A stretch of 64,000 nt of DNA from Bifidobacterium castoris. Its GTDB lineage: Bacteria; Actinomycetota; Actinomycetes; Actinomycetales; Bifidobacteriaceae. Under the pieces are notes generated by a model that saw nothing but the letters and a program-made list of their open reading frames with translations, was not told where the DNA came from and searched no databases. Position numbers and translations under genes: made by a program. Of this stretch, positions 53,641 to 62,433 are shown in pieces; the stretch's first letter is position 1; each line of letters starts with the position of its first letter. Location of the stretch: assembly GCF_003952025.1 (NCBI RefSeq), contig NZ_QXGI01000005.1, positions 124,001 to 188,000 on the forward strand, read 5' to 3'.

Positions 53641-54150
53641 TCATAGACTGTCGCGCACTGCGGTCACTACATCGTAGTTGACAGCATGAATGCGTTCATC
53701 TGCAAGCATTTCCGCGATAGTCATCCACATGCACCGGTGACCACCAATCTCAAACTCGCCGTCCAGTGACCAATGCTCCGGAAGTGTCTGCACGTCACCC
53801 GAGTAGATGCGGTAGCGATAGTGCCGTTCCTCGTCATGCTCGGTGGAGTATTTCGTACTCTCCTCAGTACCGCGCATCGCGAGCTCGCAATCTTGCGTGG
53901 AAACCTTGAACTCGACGCTCAAATAGTTCCGCAGATCACGCTCGTCATCCTGAATATCCGGAGTGGAACGACGGTTCGGGAAGAACCAGCAATCCCAATC
54001 GACGTCATAATACAGTAGATACTGATTCGAGTCAGGAACGCCGGGCTGTCTAATCGCGACGATGGAACTACTAATCATCTTCCCGGCTATCTCCTTATAC
54101 AAAATCTCAACAGTGAAACGGTGCCTCACATGTTCCACTATTTTTTTCAT
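53641..54150 (-). CDS. Nudix-like protein coupled to a one-TM peptide
   Basis: A 169-residue soluble protein. Blocks NQYLLYYDVDWDCWFFPNRR, DDERDLRNYLSVEFKVSTQD and a C-terminal MWMTIAEMLADERI read like a Nudix fold whose REUxEE box has become ERDLRNYL, so catalysis is doubtful. The fold and layout recall SMODS-associated Nudix proteins, which pair with small membrane segments in signalling or defence systems; this is inference from pattern, not a firm match. The ATG at 54150 overlaps the stop of the upstream TM-peptide gene (ATGA, 54147-54150). Composition is AT-richer than the neighbours. Confidence 0.72.
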   Translation of the reverse strand: MKKIVEHVRHRFTVEILYKEIAGKMISSSIVAIRQPGVPDSNQYLLYYDVDWDCWFFPNRRSTPDIQDDERDLRNYLSVEFKVSTQDCELAMRGTEESTKYSTEHDEERHYRYRIYSGDVQTLPEHWSLDGEFEIGGHRCMWMTIAEMLADERIHAVNYDVVTAVRDSL

Positions 54151-54353
54151 ATGCCCCATATCCCGTAACCAACAGACCGAAGCCAAGCATCATCCCATTT
54201 ACAGATTGCGTTAGACACTGCCCATGCCGCAGGGATATAGAACACACCTGTGATGAAGATGAGGATCGAGTCCCAAAGGGGACGCACGCCGATTTGCGTA
54301 CGATGCTTATCAAGCACCGCGCGCAAATCGCTCTCTCGAATCATCAACATCAT
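54147..54353 (-). CDS. 68-residue single-TM peptide, coupled to the Nudix-like gene
   Basis: The protein has a charged N-terminus (RESDLRAVLDKHRTQIGVRP), one hydrophobic segment (ILIFITGVFYIPAAWAVSNA, about residues 30-50) and a short tail ending WLRSVGYGIWGI. I do not recognise it. Its stop overlaps the next gene as ATGA, so the two proteins are made together. TACAAT (54362-54367, minus) ends eight bases before the first ATG and there is no ribosome site, so this pair is probably a leaderless two-gene unit. ATGs at 54350 and 54344 are alternatives. Together the pair equals a TM-plus-Nudix protein split in two. Confidence 0.68.
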   Translation of the reverse strand: MMLMIRESDLRAVLDKHRTQIGVRPLWDSILIFITGVFYIPAAWAVSNAICKWDDAWLRSVGYGIWGI

Positions 54354-54401
54354 GCGTCACCATTGTACATAGGCCCATTTAGACAACGGGACCGCTCACC
54401 C

Positions 54402-57400
54402 TCACACCACGCGCACTTCGTCGGCGATCTTCATCGTTGATTCCCGGTGCGAGACGAGCACGACGGCGGCGCCGCTCTCCTCGACCAAGCCGTTGATCGA
54501 CTGCAGGATGTACGCCTCGTTGAGCGAATCAAGCCGGCTCGTCGGTTCGTCGAACAGATAGAGCCGCGCGTCGCGCAGGAACATCCTCGCCAGGCCGATG
54601 CGTTGGCGTTCACCTTCCGAAAGCCGGCCGCCAAGTTCGCCGACCGGCGTCTCGACGCCTTGCGGCAGGCTTTCGACGAGCCGCAGCACCGATGCCTTGC
54701 GCAGCGCCTCGCGGATTTCGCCATCGCTCGCCTCCGGCGCCGCAATCCGCAGATTATCGGCGATCGTGCCGTCGAACAGATACGTCTCCTGGCTCATCAT
54801 CGTCTGCAGCCTGCGCCGCGCATGCGCGTCCACAGCCGGCAGCGTGTCCCCGGAAAGCGTGACGACGCCCGATTGCGGATCCCAGTAGCGCATCAGCAGC
54901 TTGAGCATCGTCGACTTGCCGCGCCCGCTCGGTCCCTGCAGACCGAGGATGCCCGACACCGGCGCGTCGAGTGTCACATCGTCGAGCACCGGCGCACCGT
55001 CGCCGTAGGCGAAGGTCACGTCGTCCATCCGCATGCCGTCATACTGCGGCGCGAGCGTTCCGCGTTCGACGACCGCAGGCGTCTCATCCATCAGCGCGAA
55101 CAGACGCCGCGCCGATGCGAAGGTCTGCGTCAGGCTTGCCGGCAACGCGCTCAATGCGAGCGTCGGTCCGAACGAACTGACGACGAGCACGAGCGCCGTC
55201 ACTGCGGCAGTCATGTCGGCGTTCGTCGTCAACGCCAGCGCGAGCGTCAGGAACGCCGCGGCCGCCGAGACGAGCACGATGATGACGTGATCGAGTCCGC
55301 CGTAGGTCGCGTTGCGTGCGCTGAGCTCGACGCGCTGCGTCCACAGCGCACGCGAACTGCGCTCGATCCGAGACAGCCGCGCTTCGCCCTGACCGAAGCG
55401 GATGATCTGCTCCAGACCGTGCATGTCGTCGAGCACCATGTCGTCCAACCGGGCCGATTCCTTGCGGATGCGGCCGCCGACGCCGTGCAACGCCCCGGCG
55501 AACAGCTTCGGCACGACGACGCCGATGAGCAGATGCGCCACGATGAGCAGCAGCGCGAACCACGGGCTGAGGAGCAGCAGCGCGACCGTGTAGATGAGAG
55601 TCGTGGAGATTGCGATGACGGTCGGTGAGATCGTATGCGCGAAGAAGATCTCGAGCAGCTCCACGTCGGTCGTGACCATCGAGACGAGGTCGCCCTTGCC
55701 TTTGCCGGCGAGCTTCGCCGGCGCGAGCCTGCGCAGCGCCGCGAACATCTTCGCGCGGAACAACGCGAGCAGCCGGAACGCCAGATTGTGGTTCATGTAC
55801 TGTTCGCAGTAGCGCATCGCGCCGCGGATGAGCGCGCAGACGATCATCAACGCGAGCGCCCATCCGGCGCCCATCCCCCACACCGGTCTGCCGAGGGCCG
55901 CGAACAGCGCCATCGTGCCGAATACCGGCAGGAAGGTCGCGGCGATGTGCCCGAGCGTGCCGAAGACGCATGCGACGATCATCAGCGGCCGCAGCGAGCC
56001 GACCTGACCGAGCAGCCGCCCGATGAGCCGCATCGTCGGCATTTCCTCGTGCGGCGCATCCTTCTTCGCCGCCTGCGTCGTCGGCGCCGGAGAGTCGGAG
56101 CCATCGGCCTGCACGCCGCGCGACTGCGCCGTCATATCCTGCGCATACCGGATGCCGGCGTGTTCCTTGCGTTTGCCGACCTGTTCGACATCCTGCTGCG
56201 TCCGGAACATCGTCGCATACACGCCGTCGGCGGCGATGAGCGCGTCGTGGGCGCCGGTCTCCACGCAGCCGCCGTCGGCGAACACGGCGATGGTGTCCGC
56301 GGCGACGGCGTCGGCGAGCCTATGCGTGATGAGCAGCACCGTCTTGTGTTCGGCGAGCTTGTGCACTGTCTCCATGATGAGCCGTTCGCTGTCCGCGTCC
56401 ACCGAACTCGTCGCCTCGTCGAAGATCATGATCGGCGTGTCGCGCAGCAGTGCACGAGCCACGGCGACGCGCTGACGTTGACCGCCGGAGAGGTTCGCCG
56501 CGTCCTGTTCGATCCGCATGTCCAATCCGTCGGACTGCGCGTCGATAAAGTCGAGGATGTGGGCGTCGGCGAGCGCGCGCCGCAGTTCCTCGTCGGTCGC
56601 GTCCGGCTTCGCCATCAGCAGGTTGTCGCGCAGCGTGCCGGCGAACAGATGGCTGCGGGCGCCGACGATCGAGACGGCGTGCATCAGCGCATCCTCGCTG
56701 CAGTCGCGCAGCTCAACCGTCGCGTTGCCGTCGGCGAACCGCAGCGAGCCCGTGTATCCTTCGAGTTCCCCGGCGATGAGCGCCGCCAACGTCGATTTTC
56801 CCGATCCTGATTCGCCGACGATCGCCGTCAGCGAGCGCGCCGGCATCGTCAACGTGACGTCATGCAACGCCGGCTTGGCGTCGTCCTCCCCGTACGCGAA
56901 TCCGAGCGATTCGGCGCGCACGCCGAGGTCGGCGCCGGCAGGCAGCGTTTGCGCGCCGTATTGCGGCCCGGGTACGTCAAGCAGCGCGAAGATGCGTTTG
57001 CTGGAGGTCATGCCGTTCATCGCGACATGGAAGTACGAGCCGAGCTGGCGCAGCGGCAGGAAGAAGTCGACGGCCATCAGGATGACGAAGAGGACGCCGG
57101 ACAGGCCGAGCAGCGGATCGGCGAGGCGCGGAGTCGAGACGAACAGGTCGCCGAAGGCCTGATTGCCGCCGTGCATGAACTGCCAGACAGCCACGAAGAT
57201 GCCGGCCGCGGTGCCGCCGTAGGCGACGACGTCCATCGCCGTCAGCGAGCGCAGCTGGATCTGCAGCACGCGCATCGTCATGACGCGGAACTCCTCGGCC
57301 TCGCGGTTCATCTTCTCGGCCGCGCGTCCGTCCGCGTCGAAGGTCTTGAGCGTCTCGAGCCCCTGCAGGTCGTCGAGGAACACGGCGCCCATGTCCGTGT

Positions 57401-57992
57401 ATTTGCCCCAGTATTTGCGGAAGGTCTTCGCCGTGCGCATCGCGATGAGGCCGACGATGATGACGATGAGCGGCGCGCAGACGAGCAGCGTGACGGCGGT
57501 CGGCATGTTGACCGGCGCGATGACGGCGAACAACGTCAGCGGCGCAAGAATCGCGAAGCCGAGCTGCGGCAGGAACGATTCGAAGAAGCTCTGCACCTGG
57601 TCGACGCCTTCGCCGGTGAGCTGCACGACGTCCGACGTGCGCGTGTGCTGCGCGTACGACGGTCCGAGCGACAGCATCTTCCTGTACAGCGCCGAGCGCA
57701 GGCCGAGTTTGACGCGCTCCGCGGCCAGGGTGCCGAGCTTCGTCGCGAACCTATGCGCGACAAAGCGCACGACGGCGATGACGAGGAACATGACGACCGA
57801 CGGCCAGAACTCCGTGACGTTCGCCGCGAACGCAAGGTCGTCGCCGGCGTAGCGGACGAGCGGCGCGACGATGCCGACGATGCTCGCCGCGAGCGCGATG
57901 TCCGCGAGCAGCCCGATCCACAGGAAGACGACCTTGCCTATGACGAGTTTCCTGACTCCCGGTACGAGCGTGAAGAGCCGCTTGTCGACCAT
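54402..57992 (-). CDS. CydDC-like two-module ABC exporter, fused
   Basis: A 1196-residue protein with two full TMD-NBD units. The first half has GESGSGKSTLAAL and LSGGQRQRVAVARALL, the second GPSGRGKSTMLKLL and LSEGERQRIGLARMFL; each half has about six membrane segments. CydDC proteins export cysteine/glutathione and are needed for cytochrome bd, and the two subunits are commonly fused in Actinobacteria. Whether this organism has a bd oxidase cannot be seen here, so the substrate (thiols, peptides or other) is open. A strong AGGAGG precedes the ATG at 57992. It is divergent from the fadD gene. Confidence 0.85.
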   Translation of the reverse strand: MVDKRLFTLVPGVRKLVIGKVVFLWIGLLADIALAASIVGIVAPLVRYAGDDLAFAANVTEFWPSVVMFLVIAVVRFVAHRFATKLGTLAAERVKLGLRSALYRKMLSLGPSYAQHTRTSDVVQLTGEGVDQVQSFFESFLPQLGFAILAPLTLFAVIAPVNMPTAVTLLVCAPLIVIIVGLIAMRTAKTFRKYWGKYTDMGAVFLDDLQGLETLKTFDADGRAAEKMNREAEEFRVMTMRVLQIQLRSLTAMDVVAYGGTAAGIFVAVWQFMHGGNQAFGDLFVSTPRLADPLLGLSGVLFVILMAVDFFLPLRQLGSYFHVAMNGMTSSKRIFALLDVPGPQYGAQTLPAGADLGVRAESLGFAYGEDDAKPALHDVTLTMPARSLTAIVGESGSGKSTLAALIAGELEGYTGSLRFADGNATVELRDCSEDALMHAVSIVGARSHLFAGTLRDNLLMAKPDATDEELRRALADAHILDFIDAQSDGLDMRIEQDAANLSGGQRQRVAVARALLRDTPIMIFDEATSSVDADSERLIMETVHKLAEHKTVLLITHRLADAVAADTIAVFADGGCVETGAHDALIAADGVYATMFRTQQDVEQVGKRKEHAGIRYAQDMTAQSRGVQADGSDSPAPTTQAAKKDAPHEEMPTMRLIGRLLGQVGSLRPLMIVACVFGTLGHIAATFLPVFGTMALFAALGRPVWGMGAGWALALMIVCALIRGAMRYCEQYMNHNLAFRLLALFRAKMFAALRRLAPAKLAGKGKGDLVSMVTTDVELLEIFFAHTISPTVIAISTTLIYTVALLLLSPWFALLLIVAHLLIGVVVPKLFAGALHGVGGRIRKESARLDDMVLDDMHGLEQIIRFGQGEARLSRIERSSRALWTQRVELSARNATYGGLDHVIIVLVSAAAAFLTLALALTTNADMTAAVTALVLVVSSFGPTLALSALPASLTQTFASARRLFALMDETPAVVERGTLAPQYDGMRMDDVTFAYGDGAPVLDDVTLDAPVSGILGLQGPSGRGKSTMLKLLMRYWDPQSGVVTLSGDTLPAVDAHARRRLQTMMSQETYLFDGTIADNLRIAAPEASDGEIREALRKASVLRLVESLPQGVETPVGELGGRLSEGERQRIGLARMFLRDARLYLFDEPTSRLDSLNEAYILQSINGLVEESGAAVVLVSHRESTMKIADEVRVV

Positions 57993-58155
57993 CGTTCCTC
58001 CTGAGCTTCGATTGTTCGTTCATCGGTGCGCGATGCGAGACCATTCGCCAATCTAGCAGCATCGCGCCGTGCTGAACAGAGGTGCTTGGCAACTTTTTCG
58101 TGACGCCGCCCACGTTTCGGGCACCGCAGATCGCTTGTCCATTCGCACAAATCAG

Positions 58156-58184
58156 TTTTCGCGAGTCTTGTCCCTTCGTACAAT
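58156..58184 (+). promoter_or_regulatory. Candidate promoter of the acyl-CoA ligase gene
   Basis: TTTTCG (58156-58161), a 17-base spacer and TACAAT (58179-58184) make a plausible sigma-70 promoter with a leader of about 60 bases. The 260-base region between the divergent ABC exporter and ligase genes holds no other feature I can support. Confidence 0.4.
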
Positions 58185-58251
58185 GCCGCGCCGCATCCCT
58201 GCCGGTTACGATGACGTAGCTTACGCGAACGTTTTCAGGACAGGACCCTCC

Positions 58252-60072
58252 ATGCTCACCGAATACACGACGCCCGGCGCGGCGCTCACCGTCTCCGATT
58301 CCACGACCGTCTACTCGATGCTCACCGACCGCATCGCCACGACCGGCCCCGACCTCCCGCTCGTGGAGTACAAAAACGCTTCCGGCGCATGGACGACGAT
58401 GACGGCCGGCGATTTCAATGATCGCGTCCGTGCGATCGCGAAGGGTCTGATCCAGTTCGGCATTGCGAAGGGCGACGCCGTCACGATCTTCTCGGCGACG
58501 CGCATTGAATGGGGGCTGTTGGATTTCGCGCTCGCCGCGATCGGCGCCGTGACGGTGCCGATCTACGACACCGACTCGGCCGCGCAGGCGCAGCGCATCC
58601 TCAATGACGCCGACGTGAAGCTCGCGGTCGCCGACAACCAGCAGCGTTTCGACGCGCTCGACTCGGTGATCGACGCCTGCCCGACGCTCGAACGCATCCT
58701 GATGCTCGACGCGAAGGCGCTTGAAGCACTTGAAGGCCTCGGCGTCATGGTCTCCGACGAGGAGCTCGACGAACGCATCGCCGCTGTGCGCGCCGACGAT
58801 CTGGCGACGATCGTCTACACGTCGGGATCCACCGGCACGCCGAAGGGCGTCGAGCTGACGCATAGGAACTTCACGAGCATCACGCGTTCGGCCCAGCAGT
58901 GCATGCCGAAGGTCATCGAAGGCGAGGCGCGGCTGCTGCTGTTCCTGCCGCTCGCGCATTGCTTCGCGCGTATGATCCAGTACTTCACGATCGCCTCCGA
59001 CGAAGGCGTCGTCGGCTATCTGGGAGACACGAAGACGCTGCCCAAGGACATGCAGGTCTTCCAACCGACCTTCGTGCTCGCCGTGCCGCGCGTGTTCGAG
59101 AAGGTGTACAACGCGGCATCGCGCAAGGCCGGTACCGGTTGGAAAGGCCGCATGTTCCTCAAGGCGGCGGCCGCGGCGATCGATTGGTCGAGGATGGAGC
59201 AGGACGGCGTCAGGCCGACGCTCAGGCAGCGCGCCGAGCATGCGAAGTACGAGACGACCGTCTACCGCACGATCCGTTCGGCCTTCGGCCCTCGGATCAA
59301 GTATCTTGCATCGGGCGGCGCGCCGATCAGCGACGACCTGCTGCATTTCTTCAACGGCATCGGCATTCCGATGATCCAGGGCTACGGCATGACCGAAACG
59401 GCGGCCCCGTTCGCGTTCACGCGCGTCGAGGATCTCGCGATCGGCTCGGTCGGCCAGCCGGTGCCCGGCTCGTCGGTGCGCATCTCCCCGGACGGCGAAC
59501 TCGAAGTGCGCGGGCAGAACGTGTTCCGCGGCTACCACAACCTTCCCGAGAAGACGGCCGAATCGCTCACCGAAGACGGATGGCTGCGCACCGGCGATCT
59601 CGCGCGGATCGACGACGACGGCCACATCACGATCACCGGCCGCGCGAAGGACATCATCATCACGGCCGGCGGCAAGAACGTCTCCCCGATTCCGATGGAA
59701 CAGCAGATCAGCGCATGCCCGATCGTCGAACACGCCGTCGTCATCGGCGACGGACGCCCATTCGTCTCCGCCCTCGTCACGCTCGACCCGGAGGGCGTGG
59801 CGAGCTGGCTGCCGACGCAGAAGCTGTCCGCCGATCTGACGATTGACGAGGTCGCCGCGCTGCCGGAGACGGCCGCCGAGATCCAGCGCTACGTCGACCT
59901 CGCGAACGCCGACGTCTCACGCGCCGAATCGGTAAGGAAGTTCGCCGTGCTCCCCGTCCAGCTCACCCAGGACAACGGCTGCCTGACGCCGTCGCTCAAG
60001 GTTGTGCGGCCGAAGGTGAACGAGGCGTTCAAGGAGGTCATCAATGGGGATGTGTATGCGGGGAAGCAGTGA
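58252..60072 (+). CDS. fadD: Long-chain fatty acid-CoA ligase (AMP-forming), FadD15-like
   Basis: A 606-residue acyl-adenylate enzyme. Seen: TIVYTSGSTGTPKGVELTHR (P-loop), the GYGMTETAAP motif, GWLRTGDLARIDDDGHITIT and GRAKDIIITAGGKNVSPIPM, then the C-terminal Lys in LTPSLKVVRP. It activates fatty acids to acyl-CoA for lipid synthesis. Length and motifs fit the FadD15 group of Actinobacteria. The ATG at 58252 has AGGA nearby. Upstream in-frame codons do not look coding. The intergenic region to the next confident gene is unusually long. Confidence 0.93.
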   Translation: MLTEYTTPGAALTVSDSTTVYSMLTDRIATTGPDLPLVEYKNASGAWTTMTAGDFNDRVRAIAKGLIQFGIAKGDAVTIFSATRIEWGLLDFALAAIGAVTVPIYDTDSAAQAQRILNDADVKLAVADNQQRFDALDSVIDACPTLERILMLDAKALEALEGLGVMVSDEELDERIAAVRADDLATIVYTSGSTGTPKGVELTHRNFTSITRSAQQCMPKVIEGEARLLLFLPLAHCFARMIQYFTIASDEGVVGYLGDTKTLPKDMQVFQPTFVLAVPRVFEKVYNAASRKAGTGWKGRMFLKAAAAAIDWSRMEQDGVRPTLRQRAEHAKYETTVYRTIRSAFGPRIKYLASGGAPISDDLLHFFNGIGIPMIQGYGMTETAAPFAFTRVEDLAIGSVGQPVPGSSVRISPDGELEVRGQNVFRGYHNLPEKTAESLTEDGWLRTGDLARIDDDGHITITGRAKDIIITAGGKNVSPIPMEQQISACPIVEHAVVIGDGRPFVSALVTLDPEGVASWLPTQKLSADLTIDEVAALPETAAEIQRYVDLANADVSRAESVRKFAVLPVQLTQDNGCLTPSLKVVRPKVNEAFKEVINGDVYAGKQ

Positions 60073-60961
60073 GGTCATTTAGGCGGAGCGGGAAGATGCG
60101 ATTTAGACAAGTATTTGCCCACGTTCTTAGACAGTGGGCGCAGTTGACGCATTGCCGCATTCTGCACAATCTCGCAGATCTCGGGAACAGCGCTCGGAAG
60201 AGCCTCATCCTAGGCTTTCGCGATACATTCTGCCCTAAAGCATTCGAAAAGTGGCATGAACTGCTTATCCGTGAGGATATATTGCGCTATAGTACCATTG
60301 GATCTCAAGCTAAAAGTTGATGGCATAGATAAAATTCCTTTCTCCGCTCGACGCAATCTATCCTTCAACAAATGGCGCGTCCGATTAGGAAGTTTCTTGA
60401 TGTTCCCCGGCGTAAGCATGGCGCGAAATAGCTGCGCATGCGCAATTCCGGCGCAAGCGCACACACATTCATTTTCATAAGCATATGCACAACTCGACTT
60501 ACTACCGTCTTCATGGATATTAATGAACGGCACAGTGAAATCTACTTCATGCTTGATAGGAAGTACCATTACCCTTCTCAGTGTTCTCCAAACCATCTCC
60601 CCCTCACCAGTATTAGCGAAGAAGTAATAGTGAGTTTAAACATAGAACTCTCCACAAGTAAAAGCATTGAAACCACAACGGTTTATCGGCGTATCGCCCA
60701 TGTAGTGACAGCGTACATGAATGCAATTCGCATCCCTAGACTTTATCAAGATTCAAACTATCTTTTCAGATATAGACCATATGCTATTCCGGACTCAATT
60801 ATTCCGCTTCGTTTGCCTCGGCGCTAGTTGTATTTTGTCAATTAACGTCCACGCCACGGACAGGCGATTACCGGCCGATCCTGATATCCGGATTGGTCGG
60901 TAGTCTTATCCATGATTGATTTCGGTCTGCTGACTGGCGCTATAGCCCGAAAGGACACCGC
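60073..60961. other. AT-rich region without a confident gene; possible gene remnant
   Basis: About 890 bases that are clearly AT-richer than their surroundings. A minus-strand open frame at 60210-60596 (128 codons; HEVDFTVPFINIHEDGSKSS, AQLFRAMLTPGNIKKL) reads like protein, and the same frame continues upstream as protein-like sequence (CHYMGDTPINRCGFNAFTCG) interrupted by a TAA at 60636-60638 and a TGA near 60753. A plus-strand frame (60438-60827) overlaps it. This fits a decayed gene, or non-coding DNA from an insertion. A TATAGC just before 60950 may belong to the next gene. Confidence 0.35.
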
Positions 60962-61525
60962 ATGCATGTACTGTTCGTGTGCACCGGCAACATCTGCCGC
61001 TCGCCTATGGGCGAGCTCATGTTCCCGCTGTTCTTTCACGACGATTCGATCACGACGGACAGCGCCGGAGTGCAGGGGCTCATCGGTAGCCCGATCGACC
61101 CGTCGAGCGCACGGCTCATGCAGATGGACGGTATCGATACATCAGCGTTCCGCTCCAAGCGGCTCACGCCACAGCTCGCGATGGGCAGCGATCTCATCCT
61201 GTGTTTCACCGAGCACCAGCGCAAGAAGATCGTCGAACTCGCGCCACGCAGCCGCAGCCGCACATTCCTGCTGACCGACTTCGCCGACCTGTGCGCCTAT
61301 TGCGCGCAGAATAATCTGATTGAAGGCGACATGCTCGCGGACCGTCTGGATTCGGTACTCGCGAATGCGTCGCTCGTGCGTCCGATGCTGCCGCCGGCTC
61401 ATGACATCGACGACCCATACCGCAAGGAGTTCCCCGCCTTCGAAACCGCTCACCAGCAAATCGGCGAAGCCTTCGCGACGATCGCCGACGCGCTCGAACC
61501 GGCCAAAGGCGCGCACGCGAGCTGA
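60962..61525 (+). CDS. Low-molecular-weight protein tyrosine phosphatase (Wzb-like)
   Basis: A 187-residue cytoplasmic phosphatase with the P-loop VCTGNICRSPMGE at the N-terminus and the general-acid Asp in DIDDPYRKE near residue 160. It is longer than typical 145-residue enzymes, with an extra segment before the acid loop. Such enzymes dephosphorylate tyrosine autokinases of the Wzc type and regulate capsule length; no kinase is visible here. AAGGA lies seven bases upstream of the ATG at 60962. It stands next to glycan genes, consistent with that role. Confidence 0.9.
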   Translation: MHVLFVCTGNICRSPMGELMFPLFFHDDSITTDSAGVQGLIGSPIDPSSARLMQMDGIDTSAFRSKRLTPQLAMGSDLILCFTEHQRKKIVELAPRSRSRTFLLTDFADLCAYCAQNNLIEGDMLADRLDSVLANASLVRPMLPPAHDIDDPYRKEFPAFETAHQQIGEAFATIADALEPAKGAHAS

Positions 61526-61529
61526 CCAA

Positions 61530-62417
61530 TCAGCGCGTGCGCAATGCATCGGCGATCTTCCGGATAATTGCCGAGTCCACGCGCTCGTCGAACTTGCGTG
61601 CGAACAACTGCGGCGACGCCATCAGCTCGTCGTAATCCTGCGACCGGAACACATAGGGGGCGCCGCGTTCCCAATCAATGAGCCTGAGATTGTCGCCATG
61701 GCCATCGCCGTTCGGGTCGTACAGGTTGCCCGCGAACGGCGAGTTGAGCACCATCGTCTGGATGAACAGCTCGTCCGAGCAGTAGCTTGATCGGAACGTG
61801 CGTTCCACCAGCGGCTCCTGTTCCGTCAGATAGCGGCCGAATTCAGCCGTGATGCTGAACCATTGGCTTCCTTTGCCGATCTCCTTGAGCCCCGAACCTT
61901 TGAGCCGGTCCACATGCAGCAGTTTCTGCGCCTTGCTCAACACCCGCGTGGGCAGATCGTCCTTCCTGCCCGTGCGCTCCTGCCAAGGATGCCGGATGGC
62001 GATGCGCTCCTTGATGGCATCCATGCGCCCGTCATTGGCATTGCGGTAGACGAAGGCAATGAACTCCTTGCCGTCATGCTCCTGCAGGAACCGGCAGATC
62101 TCATCGTTGGTCTTGATCGGCAGGTCCGCGCCGGACAACAGATGCAGATAACCATATGGTTCACCGGATTGCAGTGCCGCCCGGATGAGTCTCATCTCGC
62201 AGCGCACCTGGCTATAGCCTCCCCATGCCACCGGAATCGGTTCCACGATCGTGAGCTTGGATTTGCGCACATATCGACTCAGGTCGGGAATCTCGGTACG
62301 CGGGGTTTTCGCGTCGATATGTAGATACAGGTCGTTGCGGTCATCGTCGAGCAAGCGCAGCAACGTACCAAGCTGGTCGAAGTTGGTGTAGGCCATGATG
62401 AGATATGCGTGTCGCAT
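61530..62417 (-). CDS. GT14 family beta-1,6-N-acetylglucosaminyltransferase-like protein
   Basis: A 295-residue core-2/I-branching type glycosyltransferase: HAYLIMAYTNFDQLGTLLRL, LYLHIDAKTPRTE, HLLSGADLPIKTNDEI and KGSQWFSITAEFGRYL, with SSYCSDELFIQTMVLNSPF at the catalytic-base side. Bacterial GT14 members add GlcNAc, or xylose in some families, to surface glycans. The ATG at 62417 has GGGAG seven bases upstream. The gene follows the GT2 gene upstream on the same strand after 16 bases, so they form one transcript. Confidence 0.87.
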   Translation of the reverse strand: MRHAYLIMAYTNFDQLGTLLRLLDDDRNDLYLHIDAKTPRTEIPDLSRYVRKSKLTIVEPIPVAWGGYSQVRCEMRLIRAALQSGEPYGYLHLLSGADLPIKTNDEICRFLQEHDGKEFIAFVYRNANDGRMDAIKERIAIRHPWQERTGRKDDLPTRVLSKAQKLLHVDRLKGSGLKEIGKGSQWFSITAEFGRYLTEQEPLVERTFRSSYCSDELFIQTMVLNSPFAGNLYDPNGDGHGDNLRLIDWERGAPYVFRSQDYDELMASPQLFARKFDERVDSAIIRKIADALRTR

Positions 62418-62433
62418 GAATACACTCCCCCGT

